A program made the position numbers and the translations under genes. A stretch of 12,970 nucleotides of DNA. Source: an uncultured Lachnospiraceae bacterium. Its GTDB lineage: Bacteria > Bacillota > Clostridia > Lachnospirales > Lachnospiraceae. Below are positions 1 to 8,383 of this stretch, piece by piece (the stretch's first letter is position 1; each line of letters opens with the position of its first letter). The notes beneath the pieces were generated by a model, which was not told where the DNA came from, ran no database searches, and saw only the letters and a program-made list of their open reading frames with translations. The DNA lies in assembly GCA_947068385.1 (NCBI GenBank), contig CAMTBF010000044.1, positions 1 through 12,970 on the forward strand, in the 5' to 3' direction.

Positions 1-65
1 AGAAGCCCTGACGATCCGTTGCCATACCGTATATACTACCCTTTTCCCGGCTGTGAATCAAGTCC

Positions 66-101
66 TTTTCGGACAAATTCTGCTTGACATGCGTCCGAAA
101 A
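66..101. promoter_or_regulatory. Inverted repeat flanking the -35 box (candidate operator)
   Basis: TTTTCGGAC (66-74) and GTCCGAAAA (93-101) are perfect 9-bp inverted arms separated by 18 bp, with arm centres 27 bp apart. The candidate -35 box at 84-89 lies between them, so a protein bound to both arms would block RNA polymerase. That makes a sugar-responsive repressor site plausible, but no regulator gene is visible in the window. A chance repeat or an RNA hairpin upstream of the transcript are alternatives. Confidence 0.4.
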
Positions 102-113
102 ACAAGGTATGCT
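84..113 (+). promoter_or_regulatory. Candidate sigma-A promoter of the DUF4838 gene
   Basis: A perfect -35 TTGACA (84-89) is followed after 18 bp by TATGCT (108-113), a 4/6 match to the -10 consensus. Transcription would begin near 120, leaving a leader of about 47 bases before the start codon at 168. The good -35 and weaker -10 fit a regulated promoter. Confidence 0.55.
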
Positions 114-167
114 AAATATGTAAATTTTCTTTTCTAATTCACGAATCGGCGAAAGGAAGGAACGACT

Positions 168-1901
168 ATGAAGACCAGAATCTATCAGGATGGGGTATCC
201 ATCCGCATCCGGGTGGCCCCGGACGCCACCCCTCAGGAGACCTACGCAGCCCAGGAGCTCGGCAGCTATCTGGAGCGGATGACCTCCTCGGCCTTTGACG
301 CCGCGGAGGCGGATTATGACGGGCCTGTCATCGCAATCGGGAGAGGCGCGGAAGGGTACGGCGTATCCTTTGACGGGAGGGACGACGACTTCCTCCTGAA
401 GACCGTTGGGGAGAATCTGTGCATCGCAGGCGGCAAGCGCGGCGTCATCTACGGCGTGTACGAGGTCCTGGAAAGGCTGGGCTGCCGTTTCTTTACCGCC
501 ACCTGCGAGAAAGTGCCCTTTGTGGACGAGCTTGTGCTGGAGGAGCTGGACGAAGCCCACAGCCCGGACTTCACATACAGGGAGCACAATTATTACGAGC
601 CCCGGGTCTATGCGAAGTTCGCCGTCAAGTCCCGCCTCAACGGCCAGCAGCATCCCATCAGCGAGAAATGCGGCGGGCATATCCAGTATTCCTGGTTCGT
701 GCATTCCTTTGAGCACATCGTCTCTCCGGAGGAATACGGCGATACCCATCCCGAATACTTCGCCATGGACAAGGAGGGCGTCCGCATGCTCACGCCCTTC
801 AAGAACCAGCTCTGCTTAAGCAACCCCGAGCTGATCCCCATCGCGGTGGCCGCCGTGCGCAGGAACCTCACGGAGCACCCGGAAGCGGAGATCGTCTCCA
901 TCTCCCAGAACGACTGGAGCCTGGACTGCCAGTGTCCGGAGTGCAGACGGATCAACGAGGAGGAGGGCGCGTCCTCCGGAACGCTGATCCGCTTCGTGAA
1001 CGCCATCGCCGAGGAGCTGGAGCCGGAATTCCCCAGGGTGACCTTCGACACCCTGGCCTACCAGTACACCAGGAGCGCCCCCAAGGTAAGGCCCCGGCAC
1101 AATGTGTGCGTGCGCCTGTGCTCCATCGAGTGCTGCTTCGCCCACGCCTTCGACGAGTGCTCCAGGGAGCGCAACATGGCATTCGTAAAGGACATCCGGG
1201 ACTGGCACAGGACAGGCGCGCAGCTCTATATCTGGGACTACACCACCTGCTTCAACTACTATCCCACGCCCCATCCCAACTGGCGCTCCCTGCAGCCCAA
1301 CATGCGGCTGTTTCGGGAGAACGGCGCAAAGGGCGTCTTCGAGCAGGCCTGCGGCGCGATGCGGGGCTCTACCGACCTGAACGAGCTGCGGGCCTATGTC
1401 ATCTCCAAGCTGCTGTGGGACGCGGATACGGACGTAGACCGCCATATTCAGGAGTTCACGGATTACTATTACGGGGAGGGCGGGAAATATATCCGGCAGT
1501 ACATCAATCTCCTCTGCGATACCGCCGGGAAGGAAGACGACCATGTAGGCTTCAACGACAAGCCTCTTCACAGGTTCCTGGACGAGTCTTATCTGGATCT
1601 CTATGACGCCCTGCTGGCCCAGGCCAGGGATGCGGTGAAGGACGATGCCATACGCCTCTGGCGGGTGGAAAAGGCCCGCCTCTCCATCCGCTATGTACGG
1701 CTCATGCGGGGCTTCCTGTTGAAGCAGGAGCTGCCGAAGGAGGAGCTGAACCGCTTCTTCGCCGACTGGGAGGGCTTCGGGCTGACCCGCATGGAGGAGT
1801 GGTGCAGCCGGGACACCACCCGCAAGGCTTTGCTTCGCGGAAAGCCCGTGGGGGCCATGCTATACTCCTACTGGGCCGACGAGGGGCCGGAGGAGCTGTA
1901 G
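168..1901 (+). CDS. DUF4838 domain protein, putative glycoside-hydrolase-like
   Basis: A 577-residue soluble protein with no signal peptide or membrane segment, so probably cytoplasmic. Residues about 10-115 resemble the N-terminal alpha/beta domain found before GH67/GH20-type catalytic domains (TYAAQELGSYLERM, then GGKRGVIYGVYEVLERLGCRFF). The rest matches my memory of DUF4838, a family linked to carbohydrate use in gut bacteria. Visible landmarks are D249 followed by C254, C256 and C259 (CQCPEC), the family's Cys cluster, and an aromatic FNYYPTPHPNW stretch at 362-372. The start is set by AAGGAAGG 8 bases upstream of ATG. The gene stands alone with its own promoter and terminator. Catalytic residues and substrate cannot be assigned; a polysaccharide- or glucuronide-related role is inference from the family only. 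Confidence 0.8.
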   Translation: MKTRIYQDGVSIRIRVAPDATPQETYAAQELGSYLERMTSSAFDAAEADYDGPVIAIGRGAEGYGVSFDGRDDDFLLKTVGENLCIAGGKRGVIYGVYEVLERLGCRFFTATCEKVPFVDELVLEELDEAHSPDFTYREHNYYEPRVYAKFAVKSRLNGQQHPISEKCGGHIQYSWFVHSFEHIVSPEEYGDTHPEYFAMDKEGVRMLTPFKNQLCLSNPELIPIAVAAVRRNLTEHPEAEIVSISQNDWSLDCQCPECRRINEEEGASSGTLIRFVNAIAEELEPEFPRVTFDTLAYQYTRSAPKVRPRHNVCVRLCSIECCFAHAFDECSRERNMAFVKDIRDWHRTGAQLYIWDYTTCFNYYPTPHPNWRSLQPNMRLFRENGAKGVFEQACGAMRGSTDLNELRAYVISKLLWDADTDVDRHIQEFTDYYYGEGGKYIRQYINLLCDTAGKEDDHVGFNDKPLHRFLDESYLDLYDALLAQARDAVKDDAIRLWRVEKARLSIRYVRLMRGFLLKQELPKEELNRFFADWEGFGLTRMEEWCSRDTTRKALLRGKPVGAMLYSYWADEGPEEL

Positions 1902-1939
1902 GCTCCCTGGCTGTCACCATGCCGGATGAATCGCTGACA

Positions 1940-1976
1940 GGAAACGGCTGGCGCGTCACGCGTGCCAGCCGTTTCC
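1940..1976 (+). terminator. Rho-independent terminator after the DUF4838 gene
   Basis: GGAAACGGCTGGC (1940-1952) pairs perfectly with GCCAGCCGTTTCC (1964-1976), a 13-bp stem closing an 11-base loop. On the + strand it is followed by an interrupted T-rich stretch, TTACGTCTTTTCC. On the - strand the following bases are not T-rich, so it mainly serves the + gene. It lies in the 113-bp gap between two converging genes and could also slow - strand transcripts. Confidence 0.75.
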
Positions 1977-2014
1977 TTACGTCTTTTCCTTACATCGTCC
2001 TTCAAAACGGTTCA

Positions 2015-2626
2015 TTACATCTGTCCGTCAAATCTCCTGTCCTTCCAGTAATACTCCTTGTCCCGCTCATCAATCTTCCGGATAGGCCTGCAGGGATTCC
2101 CCACCGCCACCGTATAGTCCGGAATGTCCTTGTTCACGATGCTCCCGGCCCCAATCACCGCGTACCTACCGATGGTGACTCCCGGAAGGACAATCGCCCC
2201 GGCTCCTATCCAGGCCCCATCTCCGATGGTGATGGGGAAGGAATACATAGTGCCTTCCGCCCGCCTCTCCGGGTCGATCGGATGGCCGGTGGTGCAGAGG
2301 GTGACGCTGGTTCCGATCAGGACGCCCTTCCCTATGGTTATCTTGTAATCGTCCACCAGAATCAGCCCGGAGTTGATATAGGTCCCCTCCCCTATGGTGA
2401 CTGTGGAGCCCACCGCCAGGGTCAGCGGCTGGTTCACCCAGACATCCTCCCCCACGCTCCCGAACATCTGTCTCACCAGCCCATTCCTCTTCTCAATCTC
2501 GCTGGGCCTGGATGTATTGAATTCATACATCAGATCCTTCACCCGGGCCTGCTGGGCGATGTACTCCTGGGTGTCCTCCCAGAGATACCCCTTCGCGATA
2601 CGCTCCTGCCTCTCTTTCTCTGTCAT
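2015..2626 (-). CDS. Sugar O-acetyltransferase (maltose/galactoside acetyltransferase type)
   Basis: A 203-residue left-handed beta-helix acyltransferase of the LacA/Maa group, which transfers acetyl from acetyl-CoA to a sugar hydroxyl in the cytoplasm. Residues 1-60 form the helical maltose-acetyltransferase N-terminal domain. Hexapeptide repeats follow (VTIGEGTYI, ITIGKGVLIG, ITIGDGAWIGAGA, VTIGRYAVIGAGS). TTGHP at 112-116 puts the expected catalytic His at 115, and the C-terminal VAVGNPCRPIRKI is typical. Length matches the family. The start ATG overlaps the upstream hydrolase stop as ATGA and has GGAGG just upstream, so the pair is translationally coupled. The acceptor sugar is unknown. 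Confidence 0.92.
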   Translation of the reverse strand: MTEKERQERIAKGYLWEDTQEYIAQQARVKDLMYEFNTSRPSEIEKRNGLVRQMFGSVGEDVWVNQPLTLAVGSTVTIGEGTYINSGLILVDDYKITIGKGVLIGTSVTLCTTGHPIDPERRAEGTMYSFPITIGDGAWIGAGAIVLPGVTIGRYAVIGAGSIVNKDIPDYTVAVGNPCRPIRKIDERDKEYYWKDRRFDGQM

Positions 2627-3438
2627 GTCTCCTTACCTCCTTCTGTTCCGCATCTCTCGATGTCCCTGTTCTTATATCCCTTCCCGATAAACGGCACCTC
2701 GAAGAAGTCTTTTGGGTTCTCACGGATGATATAGTCCATATAGTTTCCTATCATCATGGCATAGACGTAGTACCCCATGGCATTGGGGTGGCCGCCCATG
2801 GCGAAGCTCTTCCGCATCTCCTCGTCATATGCCGGCCCGTCATGGGCCATGTCAATCAGGTAGGTATAGGAGAACAGCCCGCACATCTTTTTCATCTCGT
2901 CGGCGATGGCGCAGATGGTCGCATCCGCCTGCTCCTCCCCCCGCCTCTGCATGGAGACCAGGAAGATCCGGGCATCCTTTTCCATGGCTTTGAGCCTGGA
3001 CACGATCCGTCCCATGTCGCCGAGGAAGGTATCCGGGTTGGCCGCCGGATCCTCCGGGTGAATGTCCGCCACGCTGCCCGCGGGCTGGTTCGCGCCGAAT
3101 ATGTCGTTGTTCCCCAGGGCGATGATATAGGCCTGGTTCCACTGCCAGAAGCCGTTCTGGTCCGCCCAGCTCTCCAGGTACTCCTTAGCGGTCATGCCGC
3201 CCCTGGAGTAATTGCGGTACACCGTCCCCGTCAGCCGCTCCAGGATAGCCGACCAGGAATACTCGTACATGTCGTGGTAGAGGGTATTGCCCTCCTCGTC
3301 CTGGGACTCGAACTCCCCGGAGGACAGGGAGTCCCCGATGATGCCGATTTCCTTGAAGATTCCGGCGAACCCGCAGGCCGCCTTCAGATTGTCCAGGGGC
3401 TTCTCCCCCGGTGCCACCGTGAATAAATCCAGATTCAT
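2623..3438 (-). CDS. SGNH/GDSL-family hydrolase
   Basis: 271 residues starting at MNLDLF. The frame stays open upstream to 3588, but AGGAGGG at 3443-3449 and the promoter at 3470-3498 fix this start. SGNH blocks are visible: GDSLSSG with nucleophile Ser37, the Gly block at 80-81 (SRGGMT), GNND at 109-112 with oxyanion Asn, and GGHPNAMGY with catalytic His217. The Asp usually three residues before the His is replaced by Met214, so the triad may be a dyad or use another acid. There is no signal peptide, so it is probably cytoplasmic. The next gene encodes an O-acetyltransferase with an ATGA overlap, which suggests an esterase/acetylase pair acting on the same kind of acylated sugar; that link is inference. 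Confidence 0.88.
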   Translation of the reverse strand: MNLDLFTVAPGEKPLDNLKAACGFAGIFKEIGIIGDSLSSGEFESQDEEGNTLYHDMYEYSWSAILERLTGTVYRNYSRGGMTAKEYLESWADQNGFWQWNQAYIIALGNNDIFGANQPAGSVADIHPEDPAANPDTFLGDMGRIVSRLKAMEKDARIFLVSMQRRGEEQADATICAIADEMKKMCGLFSYTYLIDMAHDGPAYDEEMRKSFAMGGHPNAMGYYVYAMMIGNYMDYIIRENPKDFFEVPFIGKGYKNRDIERCGTEGGKET

Positions 3439-3442
3439 GTCG

Positions 3443-3449
3443 CCCTCCT
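3443..3449 (-). promoter_or_regulatory. Ribosome binding site fixing the SGNH hydrolase start
   Basis: AGGAGGG lies about 4-5 bases before the ATG at 3438. No comparable site precedes the upstream in-frame ATG at 3588, which lies inside the neighbouring gene and upstream of the promoter. Confidence 0.85.
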
Positions 3450-3469
3450 GTATCTTTGATGTAAATCCT

Positions 3470-3498
3470 ATTATATAGAACCCTTTGGCAAAATTCAA
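3470..3498 (-). promoter_or_regulatory. Sigma-A-type promoter of the hydrolase/acetyltransferase pair
   Basis: On the - strand, TTGAAT (3493-3498) and a perfect TATAAT (3470-3475) are separated by 17 bp. The -35 box overlaps the stop codon of the metallophosphoesterase gene (3495-3497). Transcription would start near 3463, giving a leader of about 25 bases that contains the ribosome site. Confidence 0.6.
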
Positions 3499-4316
3499 CA
3501 GGAACCTGGCCCCAGTATCTCCACGGGGCCGGAAATCACTTCCCTGGCCACGTACAGCACGCTGTCCGCCCGGGCGTCCATGATCCATTTCACCAGGGTC
3601 ATCTCTCCCCGCTGGATTTCGATGCAGGTGATGCAGCGGGGATGGACGCAGCTTCCTGTATTATAATAGAAGGACGGCTCATCCGGCAACACAGGGCGGT
3701 GGGTATGCCCTGTGACCAAAATGTGCTGACGGGCCTGGGCCCAGCTGCGCAGGCTCTCCTCGCACCTTTCCTTCACCTCGTAGTTCTTGGCGGCGCTGGT
3801 GGGATCCAGGAACCCCAGGTTCTCCAGGGGGCTCCAGAAATACCGCACCAGGAACCGGGCCAGGGGCCAGAGGGTGGAGTTCAGGAAGCTGGCCTGGTGC
3901 CCGTGGGTCAGGTACAGGGACTTCTCCGGCGCGGACTCGGCGTAGAGGATGACGGCCTCCAGGAAGGCCGGATTCTTTCTGCGGACGATGTTGTGGTTGC
4001 CGTAGAGCAGGTGCAGCCGCCCTTTCTCCTCGAACCGGGCGAACATGCAGTAGACGTCCTCATGGATCTCCGTGATGTTGCGCAGCTTACGGTTCTCCCA
4101 CAGCTCCTCCCCGTCCCCCAGCTCGATATACGTAAAACCGTTCCTGTAGTAATGCTCCATCGCCGCATAGTACAGATGCTGGTTCTTCAGGAAATTGTCC
4201 GAGGAGGTGCCCACGCCCCTGTGGCAGTCGCTGATGAGCACGTACCGGGAGCATCGGTGGAAGGGCAGGACCAGCGCCTGGGAGAAGGCGCGGTCCAGAC
4301 GCCCCTTGGCGCTCAT
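3495..4316 (-). CDS. Metallophosphoesterase (calcineurin-like, LpxH-like fold)
   Basis: 273 residues from MSAKGR; this ATG overlaps the upstream stop as ATGA (4313-4316) with AGGAAAAGG upstream. The frame is open to 4763 but that part overlaps the DUF4474 gene and lacks protein-like character. The metal-binding motifs appear in order: SDCH (D30, H32), GDGEELWE (D68), YGNH (N107, H108), THGH (H138, H140) and GHTHRP (H204, H206). Together they define a dinuclear-metal phosphoesterase; GDGEELWE recalls the LpxH-like branch. The residue after GNH is Asn109 instead of the usual Asp/Glu, one base from GAC. No signal peptide or membrane segment is seen. The substrate is unknown. Coupling to DUF4474 suggests the two act in one process. 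Confidence 0.85.
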   Translation of the reverse strand: MSAKGRLDRAFSQALVLPFHRCSRYVLISDCHRGVGTSSDNFLKNQHLYYAAMEHYYRNGFTYIELGDGEELWENRKLRNITEIHEDVYCMFARFEEKGRLHLLYGNHNIVRRKNPAFLEAVILYAESAPEKSLYLTHGHQASFLNSTLWPLARFLVRYFWSPLENLGFLDPTSAAKNYEVKERCEESLRSWAQARQHILVTGHTHRPVLPDEPSFYYNTGSCVHPRCITCIEIQRGEMTLVKWIMDARADSVLYVAREVISGPVEILGPGSC

Positions 4317-5266
4317 GACCTTTTCCTGCGGCGGGGCCTGCACCTGCGGCAGCATTTCGGACGGCGGCATCCGTGCTTCCTGTGGCAGCGCCTGTGGAAA
4401 CGGCGCAGCCGCATCAGCTTCCGGAAGCAGAAGGGGATATAGTAGTACAGGAACAGGATGCGGTCTTCCGTGCAGGCAAAGGGCCTGGTGACCCAGAGGA
4501 AGAGGCGGCAGTACATCCGGTTCAGGCACTGGGACAGCCTGCGGCGCAGCCGGGTCAGGAAGCCGTAATGCTCCTGCACGGGCCGATGGAAGGTAAAGCA
4601 CAGGCAGAGGTTCTGCACCGTAATGCCCTCGGCGGCATAGCCCGCCCGGCACAGGCCCCGGTAGAAGGCCTCCAGCATCTCCCTGTCGCCGAAGCAGACC
4701 GTCGCCTTCAGGCACAGGCTGGAAGGGCGGGCGAACACGCCCGGCAAGAAGGCCGTGAGCCACCAGTGCCGTTCGGAGATTTTCACGCAGGCGCCGTTCT
4801 CCAGGAACAGCTGCATGGTACAGTTCAGCAGCTCGGCCTCGCTGGCCGCCTGGAAGTGCGCCGTCCGGTATTCCGTCTCGGAAAGCAGCCTGTCGGCATG
4901 GTAGATGCCGATCTCGGCGCCGGCGTTGATGCCGTACTGGCCCTTCCAGAATTCAATCAGCCATGTCCGTCCCCGGTAGTTGAAGTACACCGGAAGGGAG
5001 TCGAACACCATCTGGAAACGGGGGGCCATGTAGTCGTAGACCCAGGCATAACCGGCGCTCTTCTGCCAGGCGTCCAGGGTGGAGGAGAAGAATCCGCAGC
5101 AGCAGTGGTACGCATAGCCGAAGGGCTGCGCAAGCTCCTCCAGCAGGGAGCATTTCTCGCACTTCTCCATGTCCCGGATTCTGCAGATAATCTTCCTCCT
5201 GCGGAAGTGGCAGAACAGCATGCTCAGAAGAGCAAGCAAAAGTAAGATGAACAGAGCAGCATACAT
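4313..5266 (-). CDS. DUF4474 domain membrane-anchored protein
   Basis: 317 residues. Residues 3-19 are a strongly hydrophobic N-terminal helix followed by RRRK, consistent with a membrane anchor and a cytoplasmic body. The core WLIEFWKGQYGINAGAEIG at 102-120, preceded by DAWQKSAGYAWVYD, matches my memory of DUF4474, a Firmicutes family of unknown function. A CxxC pair (C36, C39) and three consecutive Cys (55-57) are present. The last 34 residues are extremely rich in Arg, Lys, His and Cys, with no clear domain. The ribosome site (AGGTTACC) is weak, so the start is less certain; a later Met at residue 16 has no better site. The stop overlaps the metallophosphoesterase start. No function is assigned. 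Confidence 0.8.
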   Translation of the reverse strand: MYAALFILLLLALLSMLFCHFRRRKIICRIRDMEKCEKCSLLEELAQPFGYAYHCCCGFFSSTLDAWQKSAGYAWVYDYMAPRFQMVFDSLPVYFNYRGRTWLIEFWKGQYGINAGAEIGIYHADRLLSETEYRTAHFQAASEAELLNCTMQLFLENGACVKISERHWWLTAFLPGVFARPSSLCLKATVCFGDREMLEAFYRGLCRAGYAAEGITVQNLCLCFTFHRPVQEHYGFLTRLRRRLSQCLNRMYCRLFLWVTRPFACTEDRILFLYYYIPFCFRKLMRLRRFHRRCHRKHGCRRPKCCRRCRPRRRKRS

Positions 5267-5300
5267 AATGGTAACCTATAATCCTATGTGGTTTTGCTCT

Positions 5301-5330
5301 ATTATATGCTAAGGTCAGGAAAGGTGTACC
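5301..5330 (-). promoter_or_regulatory. Possible promoter of the DUF4474/metallophosphoesterase pair
   Basis: In the 71-bp gap after the permease stop, the - strand carries a perfect TATAAT (5301-5306) with a poor -35 GGTACA (5325-5330) at 18 bp. No terminator hairpin is visible in this gap, so read-through from the transporter operon is also possible. Confidence 0.35.
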
Positions 5331-5337
5331 GCGTCCG

Positions 5338-7692
5338 CTATTGCTGCAGCTTTATCGTATCCACAATGGACAGCCTCCTGATTTTCCTGAACGGCCGCCG
5401 GATGGCCAGCGCCGCGGAGCCGAAGCAGAGGATGACGATCAGCGCCAGCGACGGGGCCGGAAGCTGCCAGCTGATTCCCCATTTGTCGGCGATCAGGAAC
5501 TGGAACATCATCTTGTTCAGGGGCAGTCCCAGGACGCACCCGGCTATACACCCCAGCACCGCATAAGTAGCCGCTTCGGCGGCGATCATGCGATAGAGCT
5601 GCCCGGTGCCCATGCCGATGGAGCGCATCACGCCGTACTGCCTTGTCCTTGCGGCCACGCTGGCGTTCATGCTGTTGAAGATATTGAATACGGTTATCAG
5701 CGCGATGATGATCAGGAAACCATATATGAATACCGCGCCCGTATAGTAGGAGCTCTGGGACTCCTCGTTGGACAGCCTTTTGTCCGCCAGGGTGCAGTCC
5801 GCCGGAAGGAGGCTGCGTATGGCAGAAACCGTTCCATCGCTGTCCGCGGCCTTCCCGTCTTCCAAAGGCCTCCCGCCTCCTCCAAGCTGTATGTCAATGG
5901 CGGCATAGCCCACGGTGCCCACGCTTTCCGTGAACAGCTCCTCGGAGCATATGATATAGCCCAGGCTTCCCGCCGGACATGACGCGTTGGTGGAAGACAG
6001 GATCCCCGCGATCCTCACCTGCCTCTCCCCCAGAGGCGCATGGAGCGTCACCACATCCCCCACCTGCCAGAGCATCCCGTCCCGGTAGGATACCAGGATA
6101 TCCGTGGTTCCCCCACAGACCGCATCCATATCCCCCCGGTTCAGCTCCTCCCTGGCCCATCCGAACTGCTTCTCCTCATAGGAGACCAGCGCGGCCGTAC
6201 CGCTCTCCGCCTCAGAGGAAACGGACAATCCGCCGTATTCCATCCTTCCGAAGGCCCTTTCCACGCCCTCTATGGCCTCTATCTCTTCTATGACGAAAGG
6301 ATCCATCCCCCCGGCAGACGCGGCGGACAGGTCTCCCGCCCAGGGGGCCAGCGCCGGCATGCCCTGATCCAGGAACACCACCATCACCTGGAACGCCAGG
6401 AATAGCATGATGCTGATGGCGAAGGAGCAGGTCATCAGGAACAGGTTCTTCTTCCCCGACAGGGCGTGGAACACGCCCATGCCCGTCTCCACCCGAAACA
6501 GCCTCGTATTGGCGGCATGCCTGTTCTGCGCAAGCTGGGAGCTGCCGTTAATGGCCGTGACAGGCGAGACCTTTGCGGCCTTTTTCGCGGGGGAAAGGGA
6601 TGCCAGGAGGACGATCAGGAAGCCCACCAGGATTCCCGCCATTATGCCCACGATGCTGACTTCAAACAGCGGCACCTCCGAAAACCTGTCCCCGCTGACG
6701 GATTTCAGCAGCAGGCAGGCGGCCCATGTGGCGATCTGTCCCGCCAGCAGGCCCATGGGGACGCCCCTGGCACTCTGCCTGAGTCCCTGGAGGATCACGA
6801 AATGCCTCACCTGCCCCCTGGAGGCCCCAAGGCAGCGCAGCAGTCCGTAGAACTGTATCCGCTCCAATACGTTGGTGTGGAAGCTTGCGGAGATCATCAC
6901 CGTCCCCGCGATCAGGACCAGGAGGACTAGGATGGCGGCAATCAGGTACAGGGCCTGCATGATATTGCTCTCGCTCTGTCCCATCAGGCCCAGCAGGGCG
7001 GTATTTTCGGAAATCTGGCTGTCCGAAAGGCCGTACTGCTCCTTTATCTCCTCTATGGCCCTCTGGATGCGCGCACCGTCCCTGAACCGGATGCGGTAGG
7101 TGGTGCCCTCCGCCGCTTCCTCGTCCCCGATAGCCAGGAATCCCTCCTCGCTCAGGGCCATCCCGCAGATATCCGCCTTCAGCATGGAGCCCATGTCCCC
7201 CAGGACGCCGGTGATGCGGTACCGCTTCTGCCCGCCTCCCGGAACCGTCACGGTGACATCGTCGCCGATGGCCAGGCCAAGCCGCTCCATGGCGCTCTCA
7301 TTCAGCAGGGCCTCGTCCGGCAGCACCGGGTATATGCCCTCCGTCATGTCCATCTCCGTCAGTGCCTCCATGGTGCCCTCCGCCGCTCCCACGAAACTGA
7401 CAGGCATGTCATTCAGGCTCCCCGCGCTGCCCTGGTAGACCCATCCCGACAGGGCCACGTCTATTCTGGCCGACACTGCTTCCGCCGTCTCCTGCCCCAC
7501 GTCGCGGAGGGCGACGTGGTATTCGCCGTTGGTCTTGATGAAATAGTTCTTCTGGGAGCGCATGGCCATGTCCGCCATGCTGAAGATCGCCATGACCAGG
7601 CATACCGAAAGGGTGATGCACAGCACGGAGATCCGGTTGTTCCTGCGGTGGATTCTTTCATATTGGGGTATCAGGCCCAGATAGCTCTTCAT
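5338..7692 (-). CDS. ABC transporter permease, two-module FtsX/MacB-type
   Basis: 784 residues with the classic duplicated layout: one helix at about 20-42, an extracytoplasmic MacB_PCD-like domain to about 245, three helices (from [16 protein letters not shown]), then a second module with a helix near 430, another extracytoplasmic domain, and three C-terminal helices. Both FtsX modules carry the expected coupling motif after a helix: [20 protein letters not shown] and [17 protein letters not shown]. About eight membrane segments are predicted. The ATG overlaps the upstream ATPase stop as ATGA (7689-7692). Such pairs extrude or mechanically transfer peptides, antibiotics or lipoproteins across the membrane. 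It lacks the ten-helix BceB layout. The cargo is unknown; regulation next to a two-component system favours envelope or peptide stress defence. Confidence 0.92.
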   Translation of the reverse strand: MKSYLGLIPQYERIHRRNNRISVLCITLSVCLVMAIFSMADMAMRSQKNYFIKTNGEYHVALRDVGQETAEAVSARIDVALSGWVYQGSAGSLNDMPVSFVGAAEGTMEALTEMDMTEGIYPVLPDEALLNESAMERLGLAIGDDVTVTVPGGGQKRYRITGVLGDMGSMLKADICGMALSEEGFLAIGDEEAAEGTTYRIRFRDGARIQRAIEEIKEQYGLSDSQISENTALLGLMGQSESNIMQALYLIAAILVLLVLIAGTVMISASFHTNVLERIQFYGLLRCLGASRGQVRHFVILQGLRQSARGVPMGLLAGQIATWAACLLLKSVSGDRFSEVPLFEVSIVGIMAGILVGFLIVLLASLSPAKKAAKVSPVTAINGSSQLAQNRHAANTRLFRVETGMGVFHALSGKKNLFLMTCSFAISIMLFLAFQVMVVFLDQGMPALAPWAGDLSAASAGGMDPFVIEEIEAIEGVERAFGRMEYGGLSVSSEAESGTAALVSYEEKQFGWAREELNRGDMDAVCGGTTDILVSYRDGMLWQVGDVVTLHAPLGERQVRIAGILSSTNASCPAGSLGYIICSEELFTESVGTVGYAAIDIQLGGGGRPLEDGKAADSDGTVSAIRSLLPADCTLADKRLSNEESQSSYYTGAVFIYGFLIIIALITVFNIFNSMNASVAARTRQYGVMRSIGMGTGQLYRMIAAEAATYAVLGCIAGCVLGLPLNKMMFQFLIADKWGISWQLPAPSLALIVILCFGSAALAIRRPFRKIRRLSIVDTIKLQQ

Positions 7693-8369
7693 CTCGCCAC
7701 CCCCAAATCCTTCAGCCTGCCGTCTGTCATGCGCAGCACCCTGTCCGTGGCGTCCGCGTGGCTTTCATTGTGGGTGATCATCAGGATGGTCTGGCTGTAT
7801 TTGGCCGACATGGACTTCAAGAGGGCGATCACCTCCCGGCTGTTCCCGGAATCCAGGTTCCCGGTAGGCTCGTCCGCCATGATGATCGCGGGGCGGGCGG
7901 CCAGGGCCCTGCCGATCGCCACCCGCTGCTGCTGGCCGCCGGAGAGCTGCCCGGGCAGGTGCTTCCTGCGCTCCCTCAGGCCCAGGATGCCCAGAAGCTC
8001 CTCCACATACCTCCTGTCCGGCTTCCGGTAATCCAGCAGCAGCGGGAAGGTGATGTTCTGCTCCACATTCAGCTCCGGAATCAGGTGGAAGGACTGAAAG
8101 ATGAACCCGATGTTCCGGCGGCGGAATACCGTCAGCTCCTTTTCGGGCATGGAAAAGACCTCCTGCCCGTCGATCAGCACCTTCCCGGAGGTGGGGTTGT
8201 CCAGCGCGCCCACCACGTTCAGGAGGGTGCTCTTCCCGGAACCGGATTCGCCTACGATCGCGATGAATTCCCCTTTGCCCACGGAGAAGTTCACATGGTC
8301 CAGGGCCTGTACCCTGGCTTCCCCTTTCCCGTAGGTCTTGCATAGATCCTGTACTTCAAGAATGTTCAT
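7689..8369 (-). CDS. ABC transporter ATP-binding protein (LolD/MacB family)
   Basis: 226 residues, full length for the family, forming the ATPase of the transporter with the overlapping permease gene. Walker A is GESGSGKST (40-48, K46), the Q-loop Gln is 92, the signature is LSGGQQQR (142-149), Walker B is IIMADE (162-167, E167) followed by PTGNLD, and the H-loop His is 200. All catalytic elements are intact. The start is supported by AGGAG (8375-8379) and lies about 44 bases downstream of the predicted transcription start, with a GC-rich hairpin next to the ribosome site. Divergence in this family does not allow the substrate to be named. Confidence 0.95.
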   Translation of the reverse strand: MNILEVQDLCKTYGKGEARVQALDHVNFSVGKGEFIAIVGESGSGKSTLLNVVGALDNPTSGKVLIDGQEVFSMPEKELTVFRRRNIGFIFQSFHLIPELNVEQNITFPLLLDYRKPDRRYVEELLGILGLRERRKHLPGQLSGGQQQRVAIGRALAARPAIIMADEPTGNLDSGNSREVIALLKSMSAKYSQTILMITHNESHADATDRVLRMTDGRLKDLGVAR

Positions 8370-8383
8370 ACCTGCTCCTATCC

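Noticed and set aside
3439..3588. N-terminal extension of the SGNH hydrolase to an upstream ATG
   Set aside because: It would overlap the metallophosphoesterase 3' end and run across the promoter; the ATG at 3438 has a strong ribosome site.
4317..4763. N-terminal extension of the metallophosphoesterase
   Set aside because: Pro-rich, not protein-like, and fully inside the DUF4474 gene; the ATGA overlap start is better supported.
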